A stretch of 64,000 nt of DNA from JANYBV01 sp043763155. Its GTDB lineage: Bacteria; Pseudomonadota; Alphaproteobacteria; Rickettsiales; SXRF01. This document shows positions 32,918 to 42,612 of this stretch, piece after piece. The stretch spans positions 1 through 64,000 of the forward strand of contig JAYULW010000065.1 in NCBI GenBank assembly GCA_043763155.1, given 5' to 3'. The position numbers and the translations under genes are program-made. The notes below the pieces were generated by a model. The model saw nothing but the letters and a program-made list of their open reading frames with translations, searched no databases and was not told where the DNA came from. Each line of letters begins with the position of its first letter. The first letter of the stretch is position 1.

Positions 32918-35098
32918 TTAGCTTGCGGCATTTATATCACAGTGTTGCAAAAAAGAAAGTGTTACTCGCGCTCCACCACTAGGAATATTTTCTATATTTA
33001 ACTGCCCCTTATGGTCGTCTATGATTTTTTTGACGATAGACAGGCCCAGTCCGGTTCCCTTGGTGCGGGTGGTGACATATGGCTCCAGCATCTGCTGCAT
33101 GCCGCTTGCGGGGAAGCCCGTGCCATTATCTTCAACTGCAAGGATAATTTTGCCGTCTTTGCAGGTCAGGCTCAAGGAAATACGCCCTTTTTCGGGGGTT
33201 TCTTCGGCGCTTTGGCGGGCCTCGATGGATTCGGCGGCATTTTTCAGCACATTGGTCATCACTTGCGTGATCTGGCGCTCGTCGCAGCTCATGGGAAGCT
33301 GGTCGGGCAGCTCCTGTGAATAATCAATGCCGGGGTTGGCGACTTGTGCGGAGAACACCGCTTTTTTCACGATTGCGGATAAATCTTCACCTGCAAAACG
33401 CGGGGTGGGCATGCGTGCGAAAGATACGAATTCTTCCACCATTTTGCTGATGTCGCCGACATGGCGCACGATGGTGTCGGTGTATTTTACGAAGGTGTCC
33501 TGATCCTCAGTAATGAACCTCAAATATTTGCGCTTCAGGCGCTCGGCGGAAAGCTGGATGGGGGTGAGCGGGTTTTTGATTTCATGCGCAACGCGCCTTG
33601 CGACGTCGGCCCATGCGGCATTGCGCTGTGCGGCGACCAGCAGCGAAATATCGTCGAAGGTTACGATGAACCCTTCGATTTGCGTGTCGAACTGCTCGAC
33701 GGTAACGCGCACATGCAGCGTCAGGGTTTTACCGTTATTATTGAGCGTAAGGGTTGCCTGAGCGATGTCGCCGGGCAGGTCTTCGGCGTGTTGCAGCGAG
33801 TCCTGAATGCCGGGAAGCACGTCGGCGATCACGGATTCAGGGGTAATGGTGAGGTCAATTTTGTTCAGGATGCTGAGCGCGGAGCGGCTAAACAGGGTGA
33901 TGTTCTTCTGGCTGTCGAGGGCGATCACGCCTGCGGAAACGCCTGCCAACACCGCTTCGCTGAAGCGGCGGCGCTCGTCTAAACTACGGTTTGCGAAGAT
34001 CAGGTCGGAGCGCTGGGCTTCGAGCTGTTCGGTCATGCGGTTGAAGGAGCGGCTGAGGGTTGCCAGCTCGTCTTTTTGCGAATTGCCGTCAATTACGCGG
34101 GCGGAAAAATCGCCGCCACGCACGCGCTCTGCCGCCAGCACTAAAGCTGAAATGGGCTTGGTGAGCCGGGCGGCGAACACCATGCCGTACCAGATGGAGG
34201 AAAGTAACAGCAGTAATGTGAGGACGACGAACACCATCTCGAACGTGGTTTCCAGATTATCGAGATGGCTTTTGAGGGTGTTGTATTCATTCACCGCGCC
34301 TTGAGTGTGCTCCATGTGGGCGAGTACTTTATTATCAATAAGGCGGCCCACCAGCAGGTAGGTGTTTTCCAGCCCTTCGAGCTTCATGAGCGCTCGCACT
34401 TTGTCGTATTCAGTATTTAAGATAATCACGTCGCCTTTGTCGGCGCGCTCCAGCAGGTCCTGGGGTATATGCTCGAAGGCGAGTGCGAAGCTGAGCCTTC
34501 CTTGCGCGATGATGCGGTTGCCCTGGAAAACGATGGCTTCGGTCAGGTTGCGCAGTGCCGATTGCGTGCCCACGATGCGGTTAAATTCCATGGGGTCGGA
34601 AAGGGCTAAATTGCTTACCTGATTCAGGTCGTTTGCCATGGCCAGCGCGTCGGCGCGGATGTTTTCCTTGTGTTCGGAGAGGTAGGCTTCGGCCACTGCC
34701 AGAGACTCATTCACCGCCGTTTGCACACGGTCGTTAAACCATGTCTGGATGCCGAGATTGAAAAAGAGCGCTGCGAAAATGGAGACGATGATGGTGGGGG
34801 TGATGGTGACGATTGAGAAGAGCAGCAAGATGCGCTTTTGCAGTTGCGAGCCGGTGGAGCCTGCGCGAAGTGACGCCCAGAGGTTATAGATGCGCCGCGC
34901 AATGATGGCGACCAGCACCATAAGCAGCGCGATGTCTACCGACAGGAATGTGAGTACCCGTTTGGGCTTCAGGCTGATATGGCCCGCGTCGCCGGAGATA
35001 ACCATGTAGGTGGAGATGCCCGCGACGAAGGCGGCGAATACCATGATAATCGCGACGTTGCGGTAAAGCCATTGGCGAGGGTTGGGAAGAACGAGCAT
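32918..35098 (-). CDS. ntrY: Sensor histidine kinase NtrY
   Basis: The 726-residue membrane kinase has N-terminal helices (about residues 14-33, 53-70 and 88-111). A periplasmic domain follows, then a further membrane helix near residue 290, a HAMP segment, PAS, a dimerisation box (VAHEIKNPLTPIQLSAERL) with the phospho-His, and the ATPase domain (DNGTGFP, GTGLGLSI). It senses an unknown periplasmic or membrane signal and passes phosphate to NtrX. Its stop is separated from ntrX by about 40 bases, and it is 5 bases from the ntrC stop, so ntrBC and ntrYX form one transcript. Confidence 0.94.
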   Translation of the reverse strand: MLVLPNPRQWLYRNVAIIMVFAAFVAGISTYMVISGDAGHISLKPKRVLTFLSVDIALLMVLVAIIARRIYNLWASLRAGSTGSQLQKRILLLFSIVTITPTIIVSIFAALFFNLGIQTWFNDRVQTAVNESLAVAEAYLSEHKENIRADALAMANDLNQVSNLALSDPMEFNRIVGTQSALRNLTEAIVFQGNRIIAQGRLSFALAFEHIPQDLLERADKGDVIILNTEYDKVRALMKLEGLENTYLLVGRLIDNKVLAHMEHTQGAVNEYNTLKSHLDNLETTFEMVFVVLTLLLLLSSIWYGMVFAARLTKPISALVLAAERVRGGDFSARVIDGNSQKDELATLSRSFNRMTEQLEAQRSDLIFANRSLDERRRFSEAVLAGVSAGVIALDSQKNITLFSRSALSILNKIDLTITPESVIADVLPGIQDSLQHAEDLPGDIAQATLTLNNNGKTLTLHVRVTVEQFDTQIEGFIVTFDDISLLVAAQRNAAWADVARRVAHEIKNPLTPIQLSAERLKRKYLRFITEDQDTFVKYTDTIVRHVGDISKMVEEFVSFARMPTPRFAGEDLSAIVKKAVFSAQVANPGIDYSQELPDQLPMSCDERQITQVMTNVLKNAAESIEARQSAEETPEKGRISLSLTCKDGKIILAVEDNGTGFPASGMQQMLEPYVTTRTKGTGLGLSIVKKIIDDHKGQLNIENIPSGGARVTLSFLQHCDINAAS

Positions 35099-35103
35099 GG
35101 CCC

Positions 35104-36564
35104 CTACCCTGCCATCAGCATGTCTACGTCCACACCAAGGTCGGCGATTTTCTTGCGCAGGGTGTTACGGTTGATGCCCAGCACGAAGGCAGCCTTCACC
35201 TGATTTCCGCCCGTTGCGCGCAGCGTCATTTCAATCAGGGGTTTTTCCACCAGCGGCAGGATGCGGTCATACAGCCCCGGCGGTGGCAGCTCGTCGCCGA
35301 TGTGGGCGGCGAAATACTGGCGCAGGTGGGCCTCCACATTTTTTTCCAATGTGCCGGACTGGGTTTCGCCGGGGGATTCCTTGTGGCCTGCGTTTACTTC
35401 ATCGAGAAAGCTTTGCTTGGCGATGATGCTTTCGGAATAGAGCGCCGCGAGGCGGTACATCATGTTTTCCAGCTCGCGCACGTTGCCCGGCCAGTTATGG
35501 GCTTGCATGGCCTGAATGGTTTCGGCGTCGAGGATTTTGGGCGAGAGGCCTTTATCGCTGGCTTTGCGCAGGAAATACTGGGCCAGCGGGGCGATGTCTT
35601 CCTTGCGTTCGCGCAAGGGCGGTACGCGGATGGGAACCACGTTCAGGCGGTAGTATAAATCTTCGCAGAACTGGCCGGCTTTGACGAGCTGGATGAGATC
35701 GCGGTGGGTGGCGCAGATGATGCGGACGTTGGTTTTGATGAGGCGGGTGCCGCCTACGGTGATGTATTCACCTTGCTGGAGTACGCGCAGGAGTTTGGTT
35801 TGCGCGTCCATAGGCATGTCGCCGATTTCGTCGAGGAACAGGGTGCCGCCTTCGGCTTGCTCGAACTTGCCGGATTTGCGGGCCTGTGCACCCGTGAAGG
35901 CGCCCTTCTCATAACCAAACAATTCGGATTCCACCAATTCACGGGGGATGGCGGCCATGTTGATGGCGACGAAGGGGGCTTTTTTGCGTTTGCCGAGCTG
36001 GTGCAGCGCGCGGGCCACGAGTTCTTTGCCGGTGCCGGATTCGCCGATGACAGTGACGGTGAGGTCATTGTTTACGAGCCTTGCCAGCGAGCGGTAAATT
36101 TCCTGCATGGCGGGGGATGTGCCGATGAAATGTTCGGCGTCGCGGATTTCTTCTTCCTGTTCCTTGAGCGAGGCTTCGGAACCTTTGCCGGAGGTGAGCA
36201 GGGATTTTTCGACATAATCCTGCAATACATTCAGGTCGAAGGGCTTGGGCAGGAATTCGTATGCGCCCACCTGATTGGCCTGCACTGCGGTCATGAGGGT
36301 GTTTTGCGCGCTGATGACGATGACGGGCAGGTCGGGGCGGGCTTTGTGGATGTCGGGCAGCATGTCGAGGCCGTTGGTGTATGGTGCGGGTACGGGCATG
36401 CGCACATCGGTGATGACCACGTCGCCAAGGCCCTGGCGCACCCACTCCATGAGCTGTTCGCCGTGGTGGGCGACCATGGGTTCCCAGCCGCGCTTCTTGA
36501 TGGCGTGGGACAGCACCGTGCAGATGGCTTTGTCGTCGTCAGCGATCAGGATGGTGGGCGTCAT
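35104..36564 (-). CDS. ntrC: Nitrogen regulator NtrC (sigma-54 activator)
   Basis: The 486-residue protein has a receiver domain with phospho-acceptor D53 and an AAA+ domain with Walker A GESGTGKE (174-181) and the sigma-54 contact loop GAFTGA (221-226). The DNA-binding Fis-like helix-turn-helix is at the C-terminus (KAAFVLGINRNTLRKKI). NtrC~P activates glnA, amt and related promoters with sigma-54. The intact GAFTGA sets it apart from NtrX downstream. It follows ntrB by about 60 bases and precedes ntrY by 5. Confidence 0.96.
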   Translation of the reverse strand: MTPTILIADDDKAICTVLSHAIKKRGWEPMVAHHGEQLMEWVRQGLGDVVITDVRMPVPAPYTNGLDMLPDIHKARPDLPVIVISAQNTLMTAVQANQVGAYEFLPKPFDLNVLQDYVEKSLLTSGKGSEASLKEQEEEIRDAEHFIGTSPAMQEIYRSLARLVNNDLTVTVIGESGTGKELVARALHQLGKRKKAPFVAINMAAIPRELVESELFGYEKGAFTGAQARKSGKFEQAEGGTLFLDEIGDMPMDAQTKLLRVLQQGEYITVGGTRLIKTNVRIICATHRDLIQLVKAGQFCEDLYYRLNVVPIRVPPLRERKEDIAPLAQYFLRKASDKGLSPKILDAETIQAMQAHNWPGNVRELENMMYRLAALYSESIIAKQSFLDEVNAGHKESPGETQSGTLEKNVEAHLRQYFAAHIGDELPPPGLYDRILPLVEKPLIEMTLRATGGNQVKAAFVLGINRNTLRKKIADLGVDVDMLMAG

Positions 36565-36627
36565 GGTTTATCCTTGGTTGCGCGGTAGTTTCGTGCGTTA
36601 GCGGCGCTGTGTCAACCTCTTACACTA

Positions 36628-37716
36628 TTAAGTAGCACAGGCTAATGATACGTTGAACTTGGCGCCGAAGCTGGAATCCTTGTCCAGCTCCACCACAGCG
36701 CCCAGATCGGAAGCGATTTTGGCCACAATGGCCAGCCCAAGCCCCCTGCCCTCTTCTTTTGAAGAGATGAAAGGCTCGAATAAGCGGTTGCGCATGTCTT
36801 CGGGGATGCCTGCGCCGTTGTCCTCGATGCTGACCATGATGGGGAGCGACACGCGCTCTTCGGATTTGCCGAGTTTGTAGCGATAGCCGCTGCGGTAGGC
36901 GGTGGTGAGGGTGATGGTTGCGTCTTTCACATTCGCGATGGCTTCGGCAGAGTTTTTGATGACATTCAGGAACAGCTGCACCAGCAGGTCGCGGTGGCTC
37001 AGCACCAGCGGGAGCGAGGGATCGTAGAGTTCGCGGAAGGTGACGTGGGCGGCAAAGCCGGTTTTGGCAATGGAGATGACGTATTGCAGCACTTCGTGGA
37101 TGTTTACGGGCTGTAACTGGCCGGGCACGCCGCCTGCGAAGACTTCCACCTGCGCCAGCAAATCGCGCACGCGGTCTACTTCGAGGCAGATTAAATCGGT
37201 GAGCGGCTGGTGTTCGGCGGGCACTTCGTCGCGCAATAGCTGGGCTGCACCGCGAATGCCGGAGAGCGGGTTTTTGACTTCATGGGCAAGCATTGCGGCC
37301 ATCACGCCTGCGGTGCGGGTGGCTTCCTGTTTCCATTCGCTGGCGGCCACGCGGTCTAGGCCGTCGGCTTTTTCGATGGTGATGAGGAGCTGCGTTGCGG
37401 CCTTTTTTTCGCTGTCGTAAAGCGGGGTGAGATGCACAGTGGCAATGCGATGATTCTGCGGTAGCGGGATGGTGCGTTCAAACAGGCTCATGCCCTCGCC
37501 TTCGCTCATCGAGCGGGCGCACAAGGCACACAGTTCTGCGTCGAAACCGGGAAGCGCGGAAAGCTGCTTGCCGCTGGCCTGGGATGCGGAAAAGCCAAAG
37601 AAATTTTCGGCTGTGGGATTTACGAACTCTACTTCCAGCGCAGCGTTTAGCGCTAAAATCGCGGATGGCAAAGCATTGAGATACGTGAGCGCGGAGGATG
37701 GTTCCGGCTGCTTCAT
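36628..37716 (-). CDS. ntrB: Nitrogen sensor kinase NtrB
   Basis: The 362-residue cytoplasmic kinase has a PAS domain (about residues 12-115), a dimerisation box with H145 (MLAHEVKNPLSGI), and a HATPase domain (ENGAG-type DNGAGIP, GRGLGLAI). No membrane helix is seen. It phosphorylates NtrC when nitrogen is low and is normally held back by PII proteins, none of which are coded here. Its start overlaps the dusB stop as ATGA, so the two are coupled, an arrangement frequent in alphaproteobacteria (the nifR3-ntrBC order). Confidence 0.95.
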   Translation of the reverse strand: MKQPEPSSALTYLNALPSAILALNAALEVEFVNPTAENFFGFSASQASGKQLSALPGFDAELCALCARSMSEGEGMSLFERTIPLPQNHRIATVHLTPLYDSEKKAATQLLITIEKADGLDRVAASEWKQEATRTAGVMAAMLAHEVKNPLSGIRGAAQLLRDEVPAEHQPLTDLICLEVDRVRDLLAQVEVFAGGVPGQLQPVNIHEVLQYVISIAKTGFAAHVTFRELYDPSLPLVLSHRDLLVQLFLNVIKNSAEAIANVKDATITLTTAYRSGYRYKLGKSEERVSLPIMVSIEDNGAGIPEDMRNRLFEPFISSKEEGRGLGLAIVAKIASDLGAVVELDKDSSFGAKFNVSLACAT

Positions 37717-38747
37717 GCGGCGCAGGAATAGCCTTCGTCGCCTTCACAGAGGGCGGCGGTGGCTTCCACGGGCTTGTCCAGCACCGACGCATAAAACGCG
37801 AGGACTTCTTCCTTCACGCGGTCGGGGTCGTGCATGGTGTTGATGCGCTGGCGGTATGACGAGGAGTCGAACAGGCCGTTGGAATACCAGCCGAGATGCT
37901 TGCGCGCGATCATCACGCCATTGGTTTTGCCGTAATGGGTGAGGATGTCTTCGTAATGTTCCAGCACGGTTTGGGCCTGCTCGGTGAGCGTGGGCGCGGC
38001 GATGCGTTCGCCGGTGCGCAAATAATGCGCCACTTGGGCGGGGAACCACGGGCGGCCATAGGTGCCGCGACCGATCATCACGCCATCGGCGCCGGACTGG
38101 GCGAGCGCGGCGTCCACGTCGTCAAAATTATTGATGTCGCCATTGGCCAGCACGGGGATTTTTACGGCGTCTTTAACGCTACGGATAAAGCTCCAGTCGG
38201 CGTGGCCCTTATACATCTGGCAGCGGGTGCGGCCATGCACGGTGAGCATTTGTATGCCCACGTTTTCGGCGTGTTTGGCGAGGCTTGCGGCATTGCGGGA
38301 GTTATCGTCCCAGCCAGTGCGCATTTTCATGGTCACGGGGATTTTCACCGCTTTCACGATGGCTTCCATGATGGCGGTGGCGAGTTTTTCGTCGCGCATC
38401 AGGGCGGAGCCGGCGTTGCCGCCCACCACTTTTTTCACAGGGCAGCCGAAATTGATGTCAATGATGTGTGCGCCACGGTCTTCGTTCATCTTGGCGGCTT
38501 CGGCCATCACTTCGGGGTCGCAGCCTGCAAGCTGCACGGCAAACGGCGTTTCCATGGGGTCGAAGCTGGTCATGCGCTGGACGTTGTGGTTGTCAATCAG
38601 CATGGCGCGGCTGGCGATCATTTCCGATACGACCTGGCTTGCGCCGTAGCGCTTCACCAGACGGCGAAACGGCAAATCGGACACGCCGGTCATGGGCGCA
38701 AGCCATACCGGGTCGTTTACCTGAATCGGGCCAATCGAAATTGCCAT
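37713..38747 (-). CDS. dusB: tRNA-dihydrouridine synthase DusB
   Basis: DusB reduces uridine to dihydrouridine in tRNA D-loops with FMN and NADPH. The 344-residue TIM barrel opens with WLAPMTGVSDLPFRRL. It carries the catalytic Cys102 in NFGCPVKKVVGG, and the phosphate-binding ANGDINNFDD and GRGTYGRPW segments. The ATG at 38747 is chosen because it matches the family N-terminus (MAISIGPIQV); a further 20 codons upstream lack a match. This is the nifR3 gene that heads the ntr operon. Confidence 0.95.
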   Translation of the reverse strand: MAISIGPIQVNDPVWLAPMTGVSDLPFRRLVKRYGASQVVSEMIASRAMLIDNHNVQRMTSFDPMETPFAVQLAGCDPEVMAEAAKMNEDRGAHIIDINFGCPVKKVVGGNAGSALMRDEKLATAIMEAIVKAVKIPVTMKMRTGWDDNSRNAASLAKHAENVGIQMLTVHGRTRCQMYKGHADWSFIRSVKDAVKIPVLANGDINNFDDVDAALAQSGADGVMIGRGTYGRPWFPAQVAHYLRTGERIAAPTLTEQAQTVLEHYEDILTHYGKTNGVMIARKHLGWYSNGLFDSSSYRQRINTMHDPDRVKEEVLAFYASVLDKPVEATAALCEGDEGYSCAA

Positions 38748-38861
38748 TGTTTTTTGCTCTGTTATTTTGCCATAAGGGGCGCTAAAGTGCTGCCAAATCT
38801 GCCGCACTCTATAGCTTAGCGGGCCACTATTTTCAAGGAATTAGGAGCAATTTCTCCGCGC

Positions 38862-40055
38862 ATGCCGCCAAAACCCCGCGAAAAAACCATTGCACTGCTG
38901 GTCGCCGCCGGAAAAAGCGAGCGAATGCAAGCTGATAAGGCAAAGCCCTATTTGACGCTGGACCGCGAATCGGTGCTGCGCCGCACGGTCAAAATTTTCA
39001 TGGAACACCCGCTGATTGACGGTGTGCGGGTGGTAATACGGCGCGAACATCATGGGGCGTATAAGCAAGCTATTGAGGGACTTACGCTTTTTCCGTGCGT
39101 GATTGGCGGCGACAACCGGCAGGATTCGGTGTATCGGGGGCTGGAAAGCATTGCCCACCGGGGGCCGGAGCGGGTTCTGGTGCATGATATTGCCCGGCCC
39201 ATGGTGAGCGCGGAGCTGATTACCCGCGTGGTGCAGGCGCTGGATACACATGAGTCGGTCATCCCGGCGCTGCCCATTACCGATACGATTAAACGCGCCG
39301 AGGGCGGCATTGCGCAAGAGACGATTCCGCGCGAAGGGCTGTACGGCGTACAAACCCCCCAGGGGTTCCATTACGCGCCGCTTTTTGCTGCGCACCGGGC
39401 GCTGCACGGCAAAGGGCTTACCGATGATGCCGCGGTGATGGAGCGCAGCGGCAGCAAGGTATTCCTCGTTGCGGGCGAAGCCACCAACATCAAAATCACG
39501 ACACAGACGGATCTGGAGCATATGCAAACCACCCTCAAAAACTCGCTGGAGACCCGCGTAGGCATGGGCTACGACGTGCATGCGCTGTTGCCGCACGATG
39601 CGGACACGCCGGTTGCGCGCCAATATATCAAAATCTGCGGCAGCCATATTCCTTTCACCCATTATTTGCAGGGGCATTCGGACGCGGATGTGGGGCTGCA
39701 TGCGCTGGTGGATGCTATTCTGGGCGCGCTGGGTGACGGCGATATTGGCACGCACTTTCCGCCAGACGATCATCGCTGGAAGGGCGCGGACTCGGAGCGG
39801 TTTTTGATGCATGCATATGAGCTGGTGGCGCAGCGCGGCGGCGAGATCGCGCATCTGGACGTGACGCTGATTTGCGAACGCCCGAAGATTGGGCCGCACC
39901 GCGAACAGATGGTGCAGCATATTGCGCAGCTTTTGAAACTTACGCCGGACCGGGTGAGCATTAAAGCCACGACGACGGAAAAACTCGGTTTCGCCGGGCG
40001 CAGCGAGGGTATTGCGGCGCAGGCAGTTGCCACCTTACGTTTGCCAAGGAACTGA
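38862..40055 (+). CDS. ispDF: Bifunctional MEP cytidylyltransferase / MECDP synthase
   Basis: The 397-residue product fuses IspD (about residues 1-225) and IspF (about 228-397), as in many alphaproteobacteria. It serves steps 3 and 5 of the MEP isoprenoid pathway. IspD features are LVAAGKSERM near residue 13 and RVLVHDIARPMV near 110, although the usual glycine-rich CTP loop is shorter here. IspF has the metal-binding GMGYDVHAL, HSDADVGLHALVDAILGAL and GDIGTHFPP. The ATG at 38862 has an AGGAG at 38843, a wide 14-base gap. It is divergent from dusB, and pgpA starts one base after its stop. Confidence 0.95.
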   Translation: MPPKPREKTIALLVAAGKSERMQADKAKPYLTLDRESVLRRTVKIFMEHPLIDGVRVVIRREHHGAYKQAIEGLTLFPCVIGGDNRQDSVYRGLESIAHRGPERVLVHDIARPMVSAELITRVVQALDTHESVIPALPITDTIKRAEGGIAQETIPREGLYGVQTPQGFHYAPLFAAHRALHGKGLTDDAAVMERSGSKVFLVAGEATNIKITTQTDLEHMQTTLKNSLETRVGMGYDVHALLPHDADTPVARQYIKICGSHIPFTHYLQGHSDADVGLHALVDAILGALGDGDIGTHFPPDDHRWKGADSERFLMHAYELVAQRGGEIAHLDVTLICERPKIGPHREQMVQHIAQLLKLTPDRVSIKATTTEKLGFAGRSEGIAAQAVATLRLPRN

Positions 40056-40056
40056 T

Positions 40057-40632
40057 ATGCACATCAAACACAAGTCCAAGCGCGTGCCCAACAAGCTCAA
40101 AGAAGGCCACGTGATGGGCGCGTGGTGGTATATTGCCACATGGTTCGGGTGCGGTATTTCGCCGTATGTGAGCGGCACGGTGGGGTCGTTGGGCGCGTTG
40201 CCTTTTGGGTTTGTGATTCAATATTATTTTGGGAATTACGCGCTGTTTGCGGCGTCGCTGATTATTTTTGCCATCGGCACATGGGCGTCGAACCAGTATT
40301 TGCTGCATATGGAATCGGGCGAGGATCCGGGCGAGATTGTGGTGGATGAGGTGGCGGGGCAGTGGCTGACATTGTGTGTGTTGTTCCCCACGTGGCAGTC
40401 GTATCTGGTGGGTTTTATTTTGTTCCGCACCTTTGATATTTTGAAGCCGTGGCCCATTTCGGTGGCCGACCGCAAAATCAAGGGCGGGTTTGGCGTGATG
40501 TTTGACGACATGCTGGCGGGGCTATACCCCATTCTTGTCGTGCTTGTGATATTGCTGGAGGCGCATTACTTTGGTTCGGGCAAGGCGCTGCTGCCGGTGA
40601 TGAATTTCCTTGGGGGTAGCTATGTCCAGTAA
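40057..40632 (+). CDS. pgpA: Phosphatidylglycerophosphatase A
   Basis: PgpA removes phosphate from phosphatidylglycerophosphate to make phosphatidylglycerol in the inner membrane. The 191-residue product shows the family start region ATWFGCGISPYVSGTVGSLGALP and the acidic motif DPGEIVVDEVAGQW. Several hydrophobic helices follow. The ATG at 40057 follows an AAGGA by 7 bases and lies right after the ispDF stop. It overlaps the next gene by 11 bases, so the ispDF-pgpA-pncC genes are an operon. Confidence 0.93.
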   Translation: MHIKHKSKRVPNKLKEGHVMGAWWYIATWFGCGISPYVSGTVGSLGALPFGFVIQYYFGNYALFAASLIIFAIGTWASNQYLLHMESGEDPGEIVVDEVAGQWLTLCVLFPTWQSYLVGFILFRTFDILKPWPISVADRKIKGGFGVMFDDMLAGLYPILVVLVILLEAHYFGSGKALLPVMNFLGGSYVQ

Positions 40633-41119
40633 CAAAAAACTCGTGGTAAAAGCCGAAGGCGTGCTGGAAGGTTTTCGCCGCAAAAAGCTGAAACTGGCGA
40701 TTGCGGAGTCCTGCACCGGCGGGTTGCTTTCCATGCTGCTTACGGAAGTTCCGGGCAGTTCAGATGTGTTTGAGCGCGGGTTTATTACCTATTCCAATGC
40801 CAGCAAGACCGACATGCTGGGCGTTTCTGCGCCCCTGATCCGCAAGCATGGCGCAGTGAGCCGCGAAGTGGTGGAAGCCATGGCCCGTGGTGCGATTGCG
40901 CATTCCAAGGCAGATGTGGCGATTGCCATTACGGGTGTTGCAGGACCGGGCGCAAGCGAGAACAAGCCTGCGGGCATGGTGCATATGGCCATTGCTGCCA
41001 AGAATGACGAAACCGTGTTCTGGCAGGAATTCCGCTTCGACGGTGACCGCACTACGGTTCGCAGCAAAGCGGCAAGCAATGCACTCAGCCAGCTTCGTAA
41101 GGCCGCTGCGCTGCTTTAA
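40622..41119 (+). CDS. pncC: CinA C-terminal-type nicotinamide-nucleotide amidase
   Basis: The 165-residue protein is the stand-alone CinA C-terminal domain. It has the catalytic region LAIAESCTGGLLS, with the Ser/Thr-Gly-Gly core, and GVAGPGASENKPAGMVHMAI. Family members (PncC) hydrolyse NMN to nicotinate mononucleotide in the pyridine nucleotide salvage route. The N-terminal molybdopterin-binding domain of full CinA is absent. The start at 40622 overlaps the pgpA 3' end by 11 bases, consistent with translational coupling. Confidence 0.88.
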   Translation: MSSNKKLVVKAEGVLEGFRRKKLKLAIAESCTGGLLSMLLTEVPGSSDVFERGFITYSNASKTDMLGVSAPLIRKHGAVSREVVEAMARGAIAHSKADVAIAITGVAGPGASENKPAGMVHMAIAAKNDETVFWQEFRFDGDRTTVRSKAASNALSQLRKAAALL

Positions 41120-41192
41120 AGAACGCTCAAGCGCCGCTAAGGCTGCGCGCCTCAATGGCGCTAGTCGCTGCGCTCCGCATATATTTTTTGCT

Positions 41193-42548
41193 TTAAGCTT
41201 TCTTCGGTTTTGCTTTTAGCACTTTTGCGCGTTCGGGCAGGCTTACCTGTTGGCCGCGGGCGAGTGCGAGGGCGTCGGCGGGAACGTCATGGGTGATGAC
41301 GCTGCCTGCGCCTACGATTGCGCCTTCGCCGATGGTGACGGGGGCAACGAGGGCGGAGTTGGAACCAATGAAGGCATTCGCGCCGATGATGGTTTGGTGC
41401 TTGTTGATGCCGTCGTAATTACAGGTGATAGTGCCTGCGCCGATATTGGCGTTTTCGCCGATGGTTGCGTCGCCGATATAGCTTAGATGGTTGGCTTTTG
41501 CGCCTTTGCCCAGCGTGGCTTTTTTGACTTCCACGAAATTGCCGACATGGGCGTTTTCACCCACGATGGCGCCGGGGCGCAGGCGGGCGTAGGGGCCGAT
41601 GATGGCGCCACTGGCGACGTTTGCGCCTTCGATGTGGGAGAAAGATTTGATTTCGACATTGCCCGCAATGGTAACGCCGGGGCCGAAGACGACTTGGGGA
41701 TGGACTACGACGTCTTGGCCGAGGATGGTGTCTTCGCAGAGATAGACGCTGCTGGGGTCAATGAGGGTTGCGCCGTTTTCCATGGCTTTCGCGCGGAGGC
41801 GCTGCTGGAGGGCGTGTTCGGCTTCGGCGAGTTGTGCGCGTGTGTTGATGCCCATGGCTTCCTCTACGGTGATTGGCACCATGACGGTGCGTAAGTTTTT
41901 GGCTGCTGCCATTTCGATGAGTGCGGTGAGGTAGTATTCGCCCGTGACGGGGGATGGTTGCAGGTTTTGCAAGGATTCGCGCAGGAAGCCAGCGTCGAAG
42001 GCGATGATGCCTGCCCAGACCCATGTAATCTTTTTTTCTTCTGCACTGGCGTCTTTGCATTCGACGATGCGCTCGACATAAGGCTCCTGCTTCATGACGA
42101 GGCGACCATAGCCGGTGGGGGGATTGGGCTGCATGCCCAGCAGGGAGATGGCGGCTTTTTCGGATGCGTGGCGGGCCAGCAGCGCGTCGAGGGTGGCGGT
42201 GGTGACCAGCGGGGTGTCGCCGTACAGGATCAGGACGGTGCCTTCAAATCCTTCGAGTTGCGGGAGGGCGCATTTGACAGCGTGGCCGGTTCCCTGCTGC
42301 TTGTCCTGGGTTGCGAACAGGCAGGATTTTTGGGTGGTGGTGGCGGTTGCGCGCACGGTGCCCATGTGGGGTGCGGTGACGAGGACGGTTTTGGCGGGGT
42401 TCAGGGGGGCGGCGCTTTGTAGCACATGGCTGATCAGGGGCTGGCCGCCTAGTTTGTGCATGACTTTGGGCAAAGCGGAGCGCATGCGCGTCCCCTGCCC
42501 TGCGGCAAGGATTACGGTTGCGAAATTATGCTTGTGCTGGTCGGTCAT
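41193..42548 (-). CDS. glmU: UDP-GlcNAc pyrophosphorylase / GlcN-1-P acetyltransferase
   Basis: GlmU makes UDP-GlcNAc for peptidoglycan and LPS in two steps. The 451-residue product has the nucleotidyltransferase domain (LAAGQGTRMRS at about residue 13, then GDTPLV and GYGRLVM) and a C-terminal left-handed beta helix. The helix has hexapeptide turns (AIIGPYARLRPG, IGENANIGAGTITCNYDG, TIGEGAIVGAGSVI) with the catalytic His in the NHLSYIGDA area. An AAGGA precedes the ATG at 42548 by about 10 bases; an in-frame ATG at 42566 has an AAAGG site and is an alternative. The gene stands alone and is divergent from rmuC. Confidence 0.96.
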   Translation of the reverse strand: MTDQHKHNFATVILAAGQGTRMRSALPKVMHKLGGQPLISHVLQSAAPLNPAKTVLVTAPHMGTVRATATTTQKSCLFATQDKQQGTGHAVKCALPQLEGFEGTVLILYGDTPLVTTATLDALLARHASEKAAISLLGMQPNPPTGYGRLVMKQEPYVERIVECKDASAEEKKITWVWAGIIAFDAGFLRESLQNLQPSPVTGEYYLTALIEMAAAKNLRTVMVPITVEEAMGINTRAQLAEAEHALQQRLRAKAMENGATLIDPSSVYLCEDTILGQDVVVHPQVVFGPGVTIAGNVEIKSFSHIEGANVASGAIIGPYARLRPGAIVGENAHVGNFVEVKKATLGKGAKANHLSYIGDATIGENANIGAGTITCNYDGINKHQTIIGANAFIGSNSALVAPVTIGEGAIVGAGSVITHDVPADALALARGQQVSLPERAKVLKAKPKKA

Positions 42549-42612
42549 GGGGCTAGAATCCTTCATTAACCTTTCTATAGTTTATACATCGGCCAAAATA
42601 CAGGGGATTTTT

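Noticed and set aside
41129..41162. Inverted repeat AGCGCC/GGCGCT after the cinA-type gene
   Set aside because: The loop is over 20 bases and there is no T run right after the second arm. Too weak for a terminator call.
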